64,000 nucleotides of DNA from Ravibacter sp037191015 (GCA_037191015.1 JBBCKD010000027.1:639860-703859); one strand, 5' to 3'. Shown: positions 42,875 through 51,924, counted from the stretch's first letter. Notes: generated by a model not told the origin, from the sequence alone. Program-made: numbers and translations.

Positions 42875-43435
42875 TCATTGCATGGTAACGATCCCTGTTA
42901 CCTTTCTCAATGACATCTCCGAAAAATCCTGCCTGGCATCCAGGCCGGTGCCGTTGATCACGTCGGATGTACGTTTCCGGAGGATCCTGTTCGGCTTATC
43001 GTTATAGACTTTTCTTGTAACGGGATTCCAGTTCAACTCCGAAGTATACAGGTATTCCTGTTTGAGAATACTGACCACGATCACGTTGCCCGTAACAACA
43101 TAGATATTCTTGGCGTTGTCATAACGCCCGGAATCAGATCTGACGGTAGTGATCCGGGTGCCCAGCGAATCAAAGAAAACGATATTGACCGAGTCGGGAA
43201 AAACTTTATCGCCGTTGAGATATCTCAGCTGGACCGGGGTAGACATCTCTACGTTCACCCTTCCCTTTTCGCTGTATTTTACGCCTACGTCGAATATTTC
43301 CTCCTGCGGGCCTTCATATCGCTGAAAAGGCTTTTTCTCTTCCCCTGTGCAGGCCCAGACAGCAACAGAGGCGCAATAAAGTAAAAGCGCCGCCCAGCAG
43401 AACCTTCTGGCAACAGACGTGAGAAAAAAGAGCAT
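42875..43435 (-). CDS. lptC: LPS export protein LptC, lipoprotein form
   Basis: 186 residues with lipobox-like 'SVAVWAC'. The mature region has the beta-jellyroll pattern of LptC: 'GVKYSEKGRVNVEMSTP', 'NIVFFDSLGTRITTVRSDSGRY', 'KNIYVVTGNVIVV', 'YLYTSELNWNP'. It links the LptBFG ABC transporter to LptA in lipopolysaccharide transport. The order coaX, barrel protein, lptC is one I recall from other Bacteroidota. Confidence 0.85.
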   Translation of the reverse strand: MLFFLTSVARRFCWAALLLYCASVAVWACTGEEKKPFQRYEGPQEEIFDVGVKYSEKGRVNVEMSTPVQLRYLNGDKVFPDSVNIVFFDSLGTRITTVRSDSGRYDNAKNIYVVTGNVIVVSILKQEYLYTSELNWNPVTRKVYNDKPNRILRKRTSDVINGTGLDARQDFSEMSLRKVTGIVTMQ

Positions 43436-43465
43436 GGCAACAGAAATATTTCAGAAACCCGGCCT

Positions 43466-44773
43466 TTAGTCGAGGCGCGGCTTGATAAACCAGTTATCGG
43501 CAAACGCCCAGGCGACGGTCATACGAAGATATCTTTCACGGATAGAATTTGGAGCAACTACACCTCTCTGTCCACCTGTAAACGCCAGGCTAAGCGCGCC
43601 TCCTCCACCCCGCCCGATGGGCAGCCCTAACCCCAGCGTCACATTGGTCTCGTTGATCTGGGCTCCGTTCGGGGCATAGTGGCTAGGACCGAAATTAAAA
43701 CCCGCCCGGTAGGAAACCAGATCCAGATATCGCTGGGACCTGATGTTAGGCACCCATTCGGCTCCAAAATAATATCTGCCGTTACTGGCAACCTGGTTGC
43801 TTTCCGGGTTTCCGAAAGACCGGTACGAATTCCAGTCCGTATACTCATAATCTGCCGAAAGAAGCAGCCTGAACGGCAGCTCCAGGCTTGCCCCTGCCCT
43901 GAACTGGTAAGGCATATCGATATATCCTTTCACGTCTTTCTGCAATGTATCGGGCTGGTAGCTCGGCAGCGGAAAAGAGTTCTGGGACAGTTCGTATACT
44001 GTCGACCTTTTGGCAAAAAGGAAATTCCCGTAAGTGTAGGTACCGCCTACGTTCAGCAATACCTTGTCTTTCTTCAGCGGGACCCGCACAGCAAGCCCTC
44101 CCCTCCCGCTTACGTTCTTCACGTTCAGCTTTTCCTTGATACCAACCGTATTGTCATTGTCATCGCCCGTAATCAGCGAGACCTCGCTCGCCTTGTTAAT
44201 ATTTCCGAAAAGGTAGAAAATATCCATCCCTGCATAGATGTACTTACCGATCGCAAAACCGTTCGTCCATGCCACGCGGTTGATAGCCCCTCTTCCCGAA
44301 AAATTATAAACTATAGGATAAGTACTCCCCCCTACCATACCCGATGAGTTGGTATTATAATCGATGTAAGAGTAGGGTTTTATAGACACTCCCGATGACC
44401 ACCTGGGTGTTATGGGAAAAGAAAGCATGATGTGAGAAAGGTTAGCTGCCAGATCCTGTTGGTTGGCGCCTGCGGCAGCGATTCTTTTCACCTGCATCGT
44501 ACCTCCGAATTCAAAGGAGGTAACGCGTGTCCGTGCCAGTAATGCAGGGTTGAGCCCGTTCAGTTGCTTACCATTAAAGAAATTGGCACTTACTCCCGCT
44601 CCTCCCGTCGCTTCATTCATCGAAAAGGCTGTCCCCTGCAAATCTCCGACACCGAGTATGGAATAAGGTGAATTCCCCATTCCCTGGGCACAGACTTCCT
44701 TCGTTGTTGCCAGACACACCAGTACAAAAACAAAGCGGAAACAATATTTCAATTTTTTATTATCAGACGTCAT
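43466..44773 (-). CDS. outer-membrane beta-barrel protein (FadL/OmpP1-like)
   Basis: 435 residues: signal peptide ending 'EVCAQ', then 'GMGNSPYSILGVGDLQGTAF' and a series of alternating beta strands ending with an aromatic-rich strand. This is the appearance of a Bacteroidota barrel of OmpP1/FadL type. Cargo unknown. Its start overlaps the coaX end by 11 bp and lptC follows 30 bp later, indicating one operon. Confidence 0.75.
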   Translation of the reverse strand: MTSDNKKLKYCFRFVFVLVCLATTKEVCAQGMGNSPYSILGVGDLQGTAFSMNEATGGAGVSANFFNGKQLNGLNPALLARTRVTSFEFGGTMQVKRIAAAGANQQDLAANLSHIMLSFPITPRWSSGVSIKPYSYIDYNTNSSGMVGGSTYPIVYNFSGRGAINRVAWTNGFAIGKYIYAGMDIFYLFGNINKASEVSLITGDDNDNTVGIKEKLNVKNVSGRGGLAVRVPLKKDKVLLNVGGTYTYGNFLFAKRSTVYELSQNSFPLPSYQPDTLQKDVKGYIDMPYQFRAGASLELPFRLLLSADYEYTDWNSYRSFGNPESNQVASNGRYYFGAEWVPNIRSQRYLDLVSYRAGFNFGPSHYAPNGAQINETNVTLGLGLPIGRGGGGALSLAFTGGQRGVVAPNSIRERYLRMTVAWAFADNWFIKPRLD

Positions 44774-45479
44774 TATATTGTAAAATTCTGTTCAACCCGA
44801 TCAGTACCAGCTCAGGGACTGCAAATATGGGGAGTTTAAGACGACTTTCAAAGAAGCCGAGATCTCCGCCGCACATCACCACCTTCGCATCCGGGTACTC
44901 CCTGCGGTAGGCGCTTACCATCCCTTCGATCTCAGCGATCATCCCGTTCAATACTCCGCTTTGCATAGCCGTAGCCGTAGTCTTACCGATCAGCATTTTA
45001 TTATCGATTTCTTCTATAAGCGGCAGGCGGCGTGTAAATTCGTGCATCGCCCTGAACCTCATCCGCAGCCCCGGCGCTATTGCGCCTCCCTGGAATACGC
45101 CTTCCGCATCTATTAAATCATACGTAATACAGGTTCCGGCATCTATTACGACCAGATCCGACCCTGGGTAGAGGCAGCTTGCTCCTGCGGCGGCGGCGAG
45201 CCTGTCCACACCCAGCGTTTCGGGGGTCCCATAGTTAATACCGATAGGCATTGGCGTACTGTTGCTAAGACGCAGAACAGGGACATTTAGTTGCAGCGCA
45301 TCACAAAATTCCTCCAGGCTGTAGCTTACAGACGAAAAAATAATCCTGCGTACCGGGGATGTTTTTACTGCCCTGATCATCTCTCCGAAATCAAGGCCGG
45401 ACATACTCTTTATCAGCCGGTTGCCGTCAAACCACCCTATCTTTGAATACGTATTTCCCGAGTCTATTGCCAGTTCCAT
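44763..45479 (-). CDS. coaX: type III pantothenate kinase
   Basis: First step of coenzyme A synthesis. 238 residues from the ATG at 45479 (MELAIDSGNTYSK...), five codons after an earlier ATG, because the phosphate-binding loop 'AIDSGNTYSKIGWF' must be near the N-terminus. 'LGVDRLAAAAGA' and 'DAGTCITYDLIDAEGVFQGG' are the other type III signatures. Divergent from rho. Confidence 0.93.
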   Translation of the reverse strand: MELAIDSGNTYSKIGWFDGNRLIKSMSGLDFGEMIRAVKTSPVRRIIFSSVSYSLEEFCDALQLNVPVLRLSNSTPMPIGINYGTPETLGVDRLAAAAGASCLYPGSDLVVIDAGTCITYDLIDAEGVFQGGAIAPGLRMRFRAMHEFTRRLPLIEEIDNKMLIGKTTATAMQSGVLNGMIAEIEGMVSAYRREYPDAKVVMCGGDLGFFESRLKLPIFAVPELVLIGLNRILQYNDV

Positions 45480-45529
45480 AAAAGCGTGGTGCAAAACTCA
45501 TTTTTTAAAGCGAAAAATACTAGACGAAG

Positions 45530-45559
45530 TTTGTTTTTTTAATTTTTTATTTACCTTTG
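45530..45559 (+). promoter_or_regulatory. promoter of rho
   Basis: -33 TTTG at 45530-45533 and -7 TACCTTTG at 45552-45559 with an 18-bp spacer, the best full promoter match in the window. Transcription would start near 45566, giving a leader of about 185 nt. Confidence 0.75.
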
Positions 45560-45565
45560 CAGTCA

Positions 45566-45751
45566 GAACCTCGTAATAAGAAGGTCTCATTTCCCTAGCA
45601 TTTCCTGTTCTTATAATACCTATCGCTATTATTAATGTTGTCCGACGGCATTTGCCACTAGCATAATCTGTGTGATTCTGCTTCTATATTCCCAATAGTT
45701 CTCACTTTATTCAATTATCCGGGGCACACTATCCGTTGCCCGCTACATTGT
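45566..45751 (+). promoter_or_regulatory. long untranslated leader of rho, C-rich/G-poor
   Basis: About 185 nt without a reading frame of interest. In 45601-45751 C outnumbers G (about 38 to 22 by hand count), with long pyrimidine stretches. That composition suits binding by Rho itself. Autoregulation by early termination is known for rho in enterobacteria; here it is inferred. Confidence 0.4.
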
Positions 45752-47545
45752 ATGTTCTCATTAGATGATTTGAATCTGAAACTCCTTTCCGAGTTAAAAG
45801 AAATCGCTGAATCCTTTGGTATTTATAACTATAAAGGGCTTTCGAAAAAAGAAATTGCCCTCAAAATACTTGAAAAGCAAAATGAAGGAGCTACCATAGT
45901 GGCGGAAGCCGAACCGGTAGCACAGGAAGCTGTTGAAAAAAAGGCCGAACCGTCCGCAAAAGGAGCTTCGGCGGAAACTTCCGCCAAACAACCTGATGAA
46001 CAGGGAGTTAAAAGAAAAAGAACCAGGATTGCGAAGAATGCGGGCGACTCACCCGCCCCTGCTGCCGGCAAAACACCTCCTTCTTCCGGGCAATTCCAGA
46101 AAGAGAACAAGCCCAGGCATACACCGGAGCCTGAAGCCGCTCCGCAGGAGCTGCCCGCCCCGGATGCCCCTATGGATGAAGAAGAGGCCGGAATAGATTT
46201 CCTCGACTCGCTGGAAGCGCCCGAACTCATCGATACCTTCGATTTATACAGCGATATCGATCTTGACAGCGCTGATCTCATAGCTGAAACCCCGGCGGCT
46301 GCGCCTACAGAAGAACCTTCAATCAAAGCCGGCAAGCAGCAGCAGCCAGCCAAAAACGACGGTGACCGATCAAGAGAAGAGTACGCCGGGAAAATAAAGA
46401 AAAACTACAATAACTACGTTCGTGAATTCGACGGCCTTATCGTAAACGAAGGGGTCCTGGAAATTATGCAGGACGGAAGCTACGGCTTTATGCGCTCGGC
46501 CGACTACAACTACCTGGCCAGCCCTGACGATATCTATGTATCCCCTTCGCAGATCAAGCTTTTCGGCCTAAAAACCGGAGACACCATTAAAGGCCAGATA
46601 CGCCCACCCAAAGACGGGGAAAAGTATTTTGCGCTTCTCAGGGTCGAAACCGTAAACGGGAAAACGACCGAAGAGATACGGGACCGTATTCCTTTCGAAT
46701 ACCTTACGCCTCTTTTCCCGGAGGAAAGATTAAACCTCAGCACAAAGCCCGATCTTTATTCAACCCGTATCCTGGACTTGTTCGCTCCGATCGGAAAGGG
46801 GCAGCGGGGTATGATCGTTGCGCAGCCCAAAACCGGGAAAACCGTACTCCTGAAAGAAGTTGCCAACGCTATTACCAGGAATCACCCGGAAGTATATCTC
46901 ATCATCCTGCTCATAGACGAACGGCCTGAAGAAGTCACCGACATGCAGCGGAGCGTCAGGGCGGAAGTCATTTCATCTACGTTCGACGAACAGGCGGACC
47001 GCCATGTGAAAGTATCCAGCATTGTGCTTGAAAAAGCAAAGCGGATGGTTGAATGCGGTCACGATGTGGTGATCCTTCTTGACTCCATTACAAGGCTTGC
47101 GAGGGCGTATAATACCGTCGTACCGTCGTCGGGCAAAATCCTCTCCGGCGGGGTCGATGCCAACGCGCTCCATCGCCCGAAAAGGTTCTTCGGCGCCGCC
47201 CGTAATGTCGAAAACGGCGGTTCCCTGACCATTATAGCTACGGCTCTGATAGAAACCGGCTCCCGGATGGATGAAGTGATTTTTGAAGAGTTCAAAGGAA
47301 CCGGTAACATGGAGCTTCAGCTCGACCGGAAACTGTCCAACAAGAGGGTTTTCCCGGCTATAGATGTAATGACATCCGGAACCCGGAGGGAAGACCTGCT
47401 GCTAGACAGGGAAACGCTGCAGAAGGTTTGGGTGCTGAGAAAGCACATGGCGGACATGAACCCGGTAGAGGCTATGGATTTCCTGCTGACCAACATGCGC
47501 GGCACACGCAACAACGAAGAATTCCTGATTTCAATGAACCGGTAA
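45752..47545 (+). CDS. rho: transcription termination factor Rho
   Basis: RNA-dependent ATPase hexamer that terminates transcription. 597 residues, longer than the 419 of E. coli because of an inserted acidic, Ala/Pro/Glu-rich low-complexity region (about residues 50-215). The N-terminal helical domain 'LKLLSELKEIAESFGI' precedes the insert; after it come the cold-shock RNA-binding domain ('GVLEIMQDGSYGFMRS'), Walker A 'GQRGMIVAQPKTGKTVLL' and Walker B 'VVILLDSITRLARAYN'. Strong terminator downstream. Confidence 0.97.
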   Translation: MFSLDDLNLKLLSELKEIAESFGIYNYKGLSKKEIALKILEKQNEGATIVAEAEPVAQEAVEKKAEPSAKGASAETSAKQPDEQGVKRKRTRIAKNAGDSPAPAAGKTPPSSGQFQKENKPRHTPEPEAAPQELPAPDAPMDEEEAGIDFLDSLEAPELIDTFDLYSDIDLDSADLIAETPAAAPTEEPSIKAGKQQQPAKNDGDRSREEYAGKIKKNYNNYVREFDGLIVNEGVLEIMQDGSYGFMRSADYNYLASPDDIYVSPSQIKLFGLKTGDTIKGQIRPPKDGEKYFALLRVETVNGKTTEEIRDRIPFEYLTPLFPEERLNLSTKPDLYSTRILDLFAPIGKGQRGMIVAQPKTGKTVLLKEVANAITRNHPEVYLIILLIDERPEEVTDMQRSVRAEVISSTFDEQADRHVKVSSIVLEKAKRMVECGHDVVILLDSITRLARAYNTVVPSSGKILSGGVDANALHRPKRFFGAARNVENGGSLTIIATALIETGSRMDEVIFEEFKGTGNMELQLDRKLSNKRVFPAIDVMTSGTRREDLLLDRETLQKVWVLRKHMADMNPVEAMDFLLTNMRGTRNNEEFLISMNR

Positions 47546-47565
47546 CGGGCATCAATTGGTTTCTA

Positions 47566-47599
47566 CAAAAAAAGAGCTGTTCACGCAGCTCTTTTTTTA
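47566..47599 (+). terminator. Rho-independent terminator of rho
   Basis: aaagagctg (left arm up to 47579) pairs with cagctcttt (from 47586) around a six-base loop; long A and T runs extend the stem and provide the U tract. Confidence 0.85.
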
Positions 47600-47697
47600 T
47601 TGGTAAAAATATTTGCGTATACTAACGATCGAAATAAGTAATTCCCTAACTTCCCAAAGTTTATCCACATTTAACCAACACTCTCATTCCAAGACAA

Positions 47698-48588
47698 ATG
47701 AACAGTAGCAATTCTCTATGGATAGCCATTCTCGTAGTCTGGATCGCGGGATCGACCTGGTGGCATGTATGTAAAATCAAACTGCTGTGCCCGCTTCCGT
47801 CCGCCAATGCGATCGCGGAGGCGGTACCCGAAATTCCGCCGCTGAGCATCACAGACGGAGAATCGCTTGCGCTGACCTCACCCCATAATTTTTCGTTTGC
47901 GAGATCGGGCAACAAAGCCGATATTTCTAAAGTAGGTACCGAGATCGATTCTGTAGCGGGATACCTGAGGCGTTTCCCCGATAAGAGGATCGTACTGACA
48001 GGCCTCTATGCGGACGATGAAATCAACACGACCAGCTGGCCTAACCTCGGCATAGCGCGGGCGGAAGATGTAAAAGCCTACTATGTAAACAAGGGTTTCC
48101 AGCCGTCGGTGTTTATCACCAAAGGATTCCCTTCCGAGGATCTTACGTTTATAGGCGACTCCCTTTGGGGCGGTATCGAGTATGCTTTTACCGACGCCCT
48201 GACCCTGACCGAAAATTCCCTTGCGGAGCAGCAAAAATTCGAAGGTATCTTCAAGCCGCTCGACCTGTATTTCAACACGGGAAGCGTCAGCTATATCAGA
48301 ACAGACGATAATGAGCGCTTCCTGGAGGAAGCCCTGTTATTTCTTTCGCAAAACAAGAATAAAAAACTCTTGCTGACGGGTCATACCGATAATGTCGGGA
48401 GTCCCGCAGACAATATGCAGCTGTCTATGGAAAGAGCCGAATCGGTAAAGGAAATGCTGGCTGAATCAGGCATCCCTGCCGAACAGATCTCCGTAGACGC
48501 AAAAGGGCAGACACAGCCGAAGGTTTCCAATGATACTCCTGAAGGCCAGGCCGCCAACAGGAGGGTGTCTATAGTAGTTTCCGATTAA
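47698..48588 (+). CDS. OmpA-family protein with a degenerate second OmpA-like domain
   Basis: 296 residues: one N-terminal membrane helix (anchored, no cleavage site), then a region 'ISKVGTEIDSVAGYLRRFP' ... 'IVLTGLYADDE' ... 'LGIARAEDVKAYYVNKG' that follows the OmpA C-terminal fold but lacks its key residues. A canonical OmpA domain follows: 'LYFNTGSVSYI', 'LLLTGHTDNVG', 'LSMERAESVKEML', 'AANRRVSIVV', able to bind peptidoglycan. First gene of a run with two helix-hairpin-helix proteins. Confidence 0.85.
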   Translation: MNSSNSLWIAILVVWIAGSTWWHVCKIKLLCPLPSANAIAEAVPEIPPLSITDGESLALTSPHNFSFARSGNKADISKVGTEIDSVAGYLRRFPDKRIVLTGLYADDEINTTSWPNLGIARAEDVKAYYVNKGFQPSVFITKGFPSEDLTFIGDSLWGGIEYAFTDALTLTENSLAEQQKFEGIFKPLDLYFNTGSVSYIRTDDNERFLEEALLFLSQNKNKKLLLTGHTDNVGSPADNMQLSMERAESVKEMLAESGIPAEQISVDAKGQTQPKVSNDTPEGQAANRRVSIVVSD

Positions 48589-48611
48589 AAAATCCCAACC
48601 GATATAAAACC

Positions 48612-49082
48612 ATGTTTGATCTAAATCCGCACAATCTTCTGGATGCCTGGTGGCAGCACCTGCTCATGTTGTTTGTTTCGGCTGTTCTGGGCTACATCAT
48701 AGGCTACAGGCAGGGTGTGAAACACATCAACCGTATAGAAGACCAGCTGGCGCGGCTTGGCGTCGAGCTTGAAAAATGCCGTAAAAGCCTGTTGGTTATC
48801 CAGCCAGATCTTATTGTGGCCACACTTGGCGCCCGCGACGACCTTAAGCTGATAGAAGGTATCGGTCCCAAAATAGAAAAGCTGCTGAATACAGCAGGTA
48901 TCCATACCTTCGCCCATCTCAGCGTGACATCCGTAGAAACCCTTGAAAGCATTTTAGACAATGCCGGGCCGAAATTCCGGATGCATAATCCCGGCACCTG
49001 GCCCCGGCAGGCAACGCTCGCTCATGAGGGGCAATGGGAGGAACTGGAGAGATGGCAACGGGAGCTGGACGGCGGAGTTTAA
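48612..49082 (+). CDS. membrane-anchored helix-hairpin-helix protein, copy 1
   Basis: 156 residues: a membrane helix (about 18-36, 'LLMLFVSAVLGYIIGYR'), a coiled coil with 'EDQLARLGVELEKCRKSL', and a C-terminal helix-hairpin-helix domain 'DDLKLIEGIGPKIEKLL' ... 'LDNAGPKFRMHNPGTWPRQ'. The last part matches COG3743-type domains (predicted flap-endonuclease-like nucleic-acid binding). No nuclease active site is seen. 23 bp after the OmpA gene and paralogous to the next gene. Confidence 0.75.
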   Translation: MFDLNPHNLLDAWWQHLLMLFVSAVLGYIIGYRQGVKHINRIEDQLARLGVELEKCRKSLLVIQPDLIVATLGARDDLKLIEGIGPKIEKLLNTAGIHTFAHLSVTSVETLESILDNAGPKFRMHNPGTWPRQATLAHEGQWEELERWQRELDGGV

Positions 49083-49173
49083 AGGAGGAAGTAATCAGGT
49101 ATCAGGTCCGTGTGCTTATCGAAGTGTGAGATACGGGCTGATTTTACAAACAACTAACATTTACATTTTCCCT

Positions 49174-49671
49174 ATGATTTTACTGGAACTAAATCCCCTC
49201 TCGACCCCTGTTGCTATTTCTGAGATGGCGGTGATCCTTTTGGTAGCCGCTGTCATAGGCTATCTTATCGGCCGGTGGATTACGAAAGGCCAGATCAGGC
49301 GGCTCCGGCAGGTGCTGGAAGTAAAAGAAGGAGAGCTTAATGATTGCCAGGCGCAGCAGCTGCTGCCGGATACGCCCAGGAATAACAAGCCGCCTGTAGA
49401 CACGACCATTGTAAGAGACGATCTGAAGCTGATAGAAGGTATAGGCCCGGCTATAGAAAAGCTGTTGAATGCCGGGAATATTTTCAGCTTTTCGCAGCTG
49501 GCTGCAACACCGGAAGAAACCCTGGATGCGATCCTCGATAATGCAGGACCGAGATTCCGGATACATAATCCCGGAAGCTGGCCCCGCCAGGCGGCGTTGG
49601 CGAGAGACGGGAAGTGGGAGGAGCTGGACGAACTGCAGGACAAGCTGACGGGAGGAAGAGACACGGAGTAA
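49174..49671 (+). CDS. membrane-anchored helix-hairpin-helix protein, copy 2
   Basis: 165 residues from the ATG at 49174 (the upstream part of the longer frame lies in the previous gene and is not protein-like). Same plan as copy 1: membrane helix 'MAVILLVAAVIGYLIGRW', coiled coil, and 'DDLKLIEGIGPAIEKLL' ... 'LDNAGPRFRIHNPGSWPRQ'. The C-terminal domains are nearly identical while the coiled coils differ, so the pair arose by tandem duplication and diverged in the linker. Confidence 0.75.
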   Translation: MILLELNPLSTPVAISEMAVILLVAAVIGYLIGRWITKGQIRRLRQVLEVKEGELNDCQAQQLLPDTPRNNKPPVDTTIVRDDLKLIEGIGPAIEKLLNAGNIFSFSQLAATPEETLDAILDNAGPRFRIHNPGSWPRQAALARDGKWEELDELQDKLTGGRDTE

Positions 49672-49701
49672 ACCTCCGGCAGGATATGGAGGGGCAGCCC
49701 T

Positions 49702-50535
49702 CTACCCTATGAGCCTGATCCCGTTTTCTTCCAACGTGATCAATCCCTGCTTGTACAGGCCGCCTACTGCCTTCTTGAAATTCTTCTTGCTCATTTCCAG
49801 GCGGTTTTCTATCTCTTCCGGGCTACTCTTGTCCGTCAGGGGCAGGAAGCCGTCATTTGCTTTGAGTGTTTCGTAAATTTCGGCTGCGTGCGCTTCAATC
49901 CGCCCGTATCCTGCTTTTTCCAGGGATACGTCTATCTTGTTATCTTCCCTTATCAGCTTCACATACCCTTTAAGCCGGCTGCCTACTGTAATACGCCTGA
50001 AAACGTCGCTATAATAGATCAGCCCGAGATGATAGTGGTTAATAATGACGTTATATCCCAGGTCTGTCCGTTCGGCCACCAAAAGGTCGACCTCATCACC
50101 TTCTTTCACCAGGAGCCGGTTGTTGTCCAGGTTCTGCCTCCACCTGGCGGTAGCCAGCAGGCGGTCGGTGCGCCGGTCGAGGTACAGGAAAACGATATAG
50201 CTCTCCCCTGTCTCCATTTTCGTAGTCTGCTCGCTGAAGGGGACGAACAGGTCTTTTTCGAGACCCCAATCCAGGAAAGCGCCGTAGCTGTTTACATCCC
50301 TGACCCGGAGATACCCGAATTCGTTCCGGAGCAGCAAAGGGGTCTGTGTAGTGGCTACGGGGCGATCTTCCGAATCTTTATATACAAAAACCCTGATCGT
50401 GTCTCCTATCGCCATTTCCTCACTGACGTACTTATTGGGCAGCAGCACCTCCGCTCCTTCGGGTTCGCTCAGGAACAACCCGACGCTTGTAGAGCGTTCT
50501 ATCGTCAAATCATTAAACTTCCCCAGGAATAACAT
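49702..50535 (-). CDS. cvfB: S1 domain RNA-binding protein (CvfB family)
   Basis: 277 residues: several S1-like OB domains ('LLPNKYVSEEMAIGDTIRVF', 'RVRDVNSYGAFLDWGLEKDLFVPF', 'GSRLKGYVKLIREDNKIDVSL') followed by a winged helix ('SSPEEIENRLEMSKKNFKKAV'), as in CvfB/YitL. Post-transcriptional regulator role known from Staphylococcus; here by homology. Convergent with the helix-hairpin-helix genes. Confidence 0.88.
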   Translation of the reverse strand: MLFLGKFNDLTIERSTSVGLFLSEPEGAEVLLPNKYVSEEMAIGDTIRVFVYKDSEDRPVATTQTPLLLRNEFGYLRVRDVNSYGAFLDWGLEKDLFVPFSEQTTKMETGESYIVFLYLDRRTDRLLATARWRQNLDNNRLLVKEGDEVDLLVAERTDLGYNVIINHYHLGLIYYSDVFRRITVGSRLKGYVKLIREDNKIDVSLEKAGYGRIEAHAAEIYETLKANDGFLPLTDKSSPEEIENRLEMSKKNFKKAVGGLYKQGLITLEENGIRLIG

Positions 50536-50550
50536 AAAATCTTTTTTTTG

Positions 50551-50605
50551 TCCCCTGATTAAAACCGGGGGCTACAGGATTTAACACCCTTTCAGGGCTG
50601 AAGGC
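50551..50605. repeat. composite palindromic intergenic repeat (REP-like)
   Basis: Two small inverted repeats in tandem: cccc-N10-gggg (50552-50570 region, arms interrupted by tgattaaaacc) and ccct-ttc-aggg (50587-50597). The combination with 'gctacaggatttaacaccct' resembles a dispersed repeat I recall from several bacterial phyla. It lies between tolC and cvfB and lacks a T run on the - strand, so it is not a clear terminator. Confidence 0.45.
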
Positions 50606-50607
50606 TA

Positions 50608-51924
50608 CTAGTTAAGCAAATTTCCCAAACGGAGCAATTCTATTTCGGCAGCTTTAGCCGCATAGCTCAGGTTTACAAGACGGTATCCGGCATCTTCAAA
50701 GCTCTTCTGGGCTTCCCTGACGTCAATGATGGTCGCCTGGATCAGCTCAAAACGGAGCATGGTGAGATTCAGCAGATCTTCGGTCAGCCTGTAATTCCTG
50801 ATCTCGGTTTCCAGCTGCTTCAGCGCATTCTGGTAGGCCTGGTAAGTTTTGTAGACATTTGCCTTAAAATCCCGCTCGAGAATTTCCTTCTGCTTCCTGG
50901 CCGATTTTACATCCACAGCCGCTGCCTGCTGCTGCCGCCTGAATGCATTGCCGTTATAAATCGGGACCGCAACCGATACCCCGATGTTGGGGCCGAACGA
51001 TTGATTCAACAGGTTAAACCCGGCGGCGCTCTGAACACGGGTATAATTCAGCGCCGAATTGAGCCTTATAGTCGGGTACATCTGGGCGGAGATCTCCTTC
51101 TGGACCAGCTCGCTGATCCTTATCTGGTTTTCCGAAGCCTTGATATCGGTGTTGGCAGAGGCGCGGTCGAGAATAGGCTGAAGGTCCAGGTCGCCGGCTA
51201 CCACGATCGTATCCGTAATTTCAAGCTGTATATCCGGCGCTTCCGTCAGCAGCCTGAGCAGCTCGATCTTTGCTACGTCCACAACCAGCATCTGGTTCAT
51301 CATCAGCTGGTTGGCCGTATTGATATCGATCTGGGCCTGGTATATATCGGCATTATTGGCCATACCGGCAGACCTGCGGGCTTCAAGCACTTCCAGCCGC
51401 TTTTCCGAAGCCAGTATCGACTGATGGATCGTCCTGACGTAACTCTGCTGCCGTACGATGTCATAGTAGGCTGTAGACACATCGGCAACGAGGTTTTGTA
51501 TACCGGAAACGAGTAGTTCCTCGCTCTGAACCTGCAATTCTTCAAGTCTCTTTTTGGTAGCTACGATCCTGTTGCCGTTGTAAAGCACCAGGGAAGCTGC
51601 AAGCCCGGCCGACAGGTTATTTCCGGCGGCGCCGTTACGTTCGATATTGGTCCCGTTCTGAAGCTTCTGCCTGATGTTCATCAATTGCTCGGTGTTCCCG
51701 ATCGTCCCGTTGACGCTGGGCAGGCCTCCGGCCACTCCGTAGTGGTTCATCAATGTACGGGCCTCTGTTTCATTCCTGGCGATCTGGATTTCGAGATTGT
51801 TCTTCAAAGCAATCGCGATCGCCTCGTTCAGTGTAAGGGATATTTTTTCCTGTGCCTGTATTCCTAATGGCAAGAAACCAAAAGCTACCAGGAGTTTTCT
51901 TTTTGCAGTATTGTAAAAATTCAT
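50608..51924 (-). CDS. TolC-family outer-membrane efflux protein
   Basis: 438 residues with a signal peptide ('LLVAFGFLPLGIQAQ') and two helical repeats of the OEP family; starts 'LTLNEAIAIALKNNLEIQ'. Forms the outer-membrane channel for the RND pump encoded 26 bp upstream. Third gene of the efflux operon adaptor-pump-channel. Confidence 0.92.
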   Translation of the reverse strand: MNFYNTAKRKLLVAFGFLPLGIQAQEKISLTLNEAIAIALKNNLEIQIARNETEARTLMNHYGVAGGLPSVNGTIGNTEQLMNIRQKLQNGTNIERNGAAGNNLSAGLAASLVLYNGNRIVATKKRLEELQVQSEELLVSGIQNLVADVSTAYYDIVRQQSYVRTIHQSILASEKRLEVLEARRSAGMANNADIYQAQIDINTANQLMMNQMLVVDVAKIELLRLLTEAPDIQLEITDTIVVAGDLDLQPILDRASANTDIKASENQIRISELVQKEISAQMYPTIRLNSALNYTRVQSAAGFNLLNQSFGPNIGVSVAVPIYNGNAFRRQQQAAAVDVKSARKQKEILERDFKANVYKTYQAYQNALKQLETEIRNYRLTEDLLNLTMLRFELIQATIIDVREAQKSFEDAGYRLVNLSYAAKAAEIELLRLGNLLN

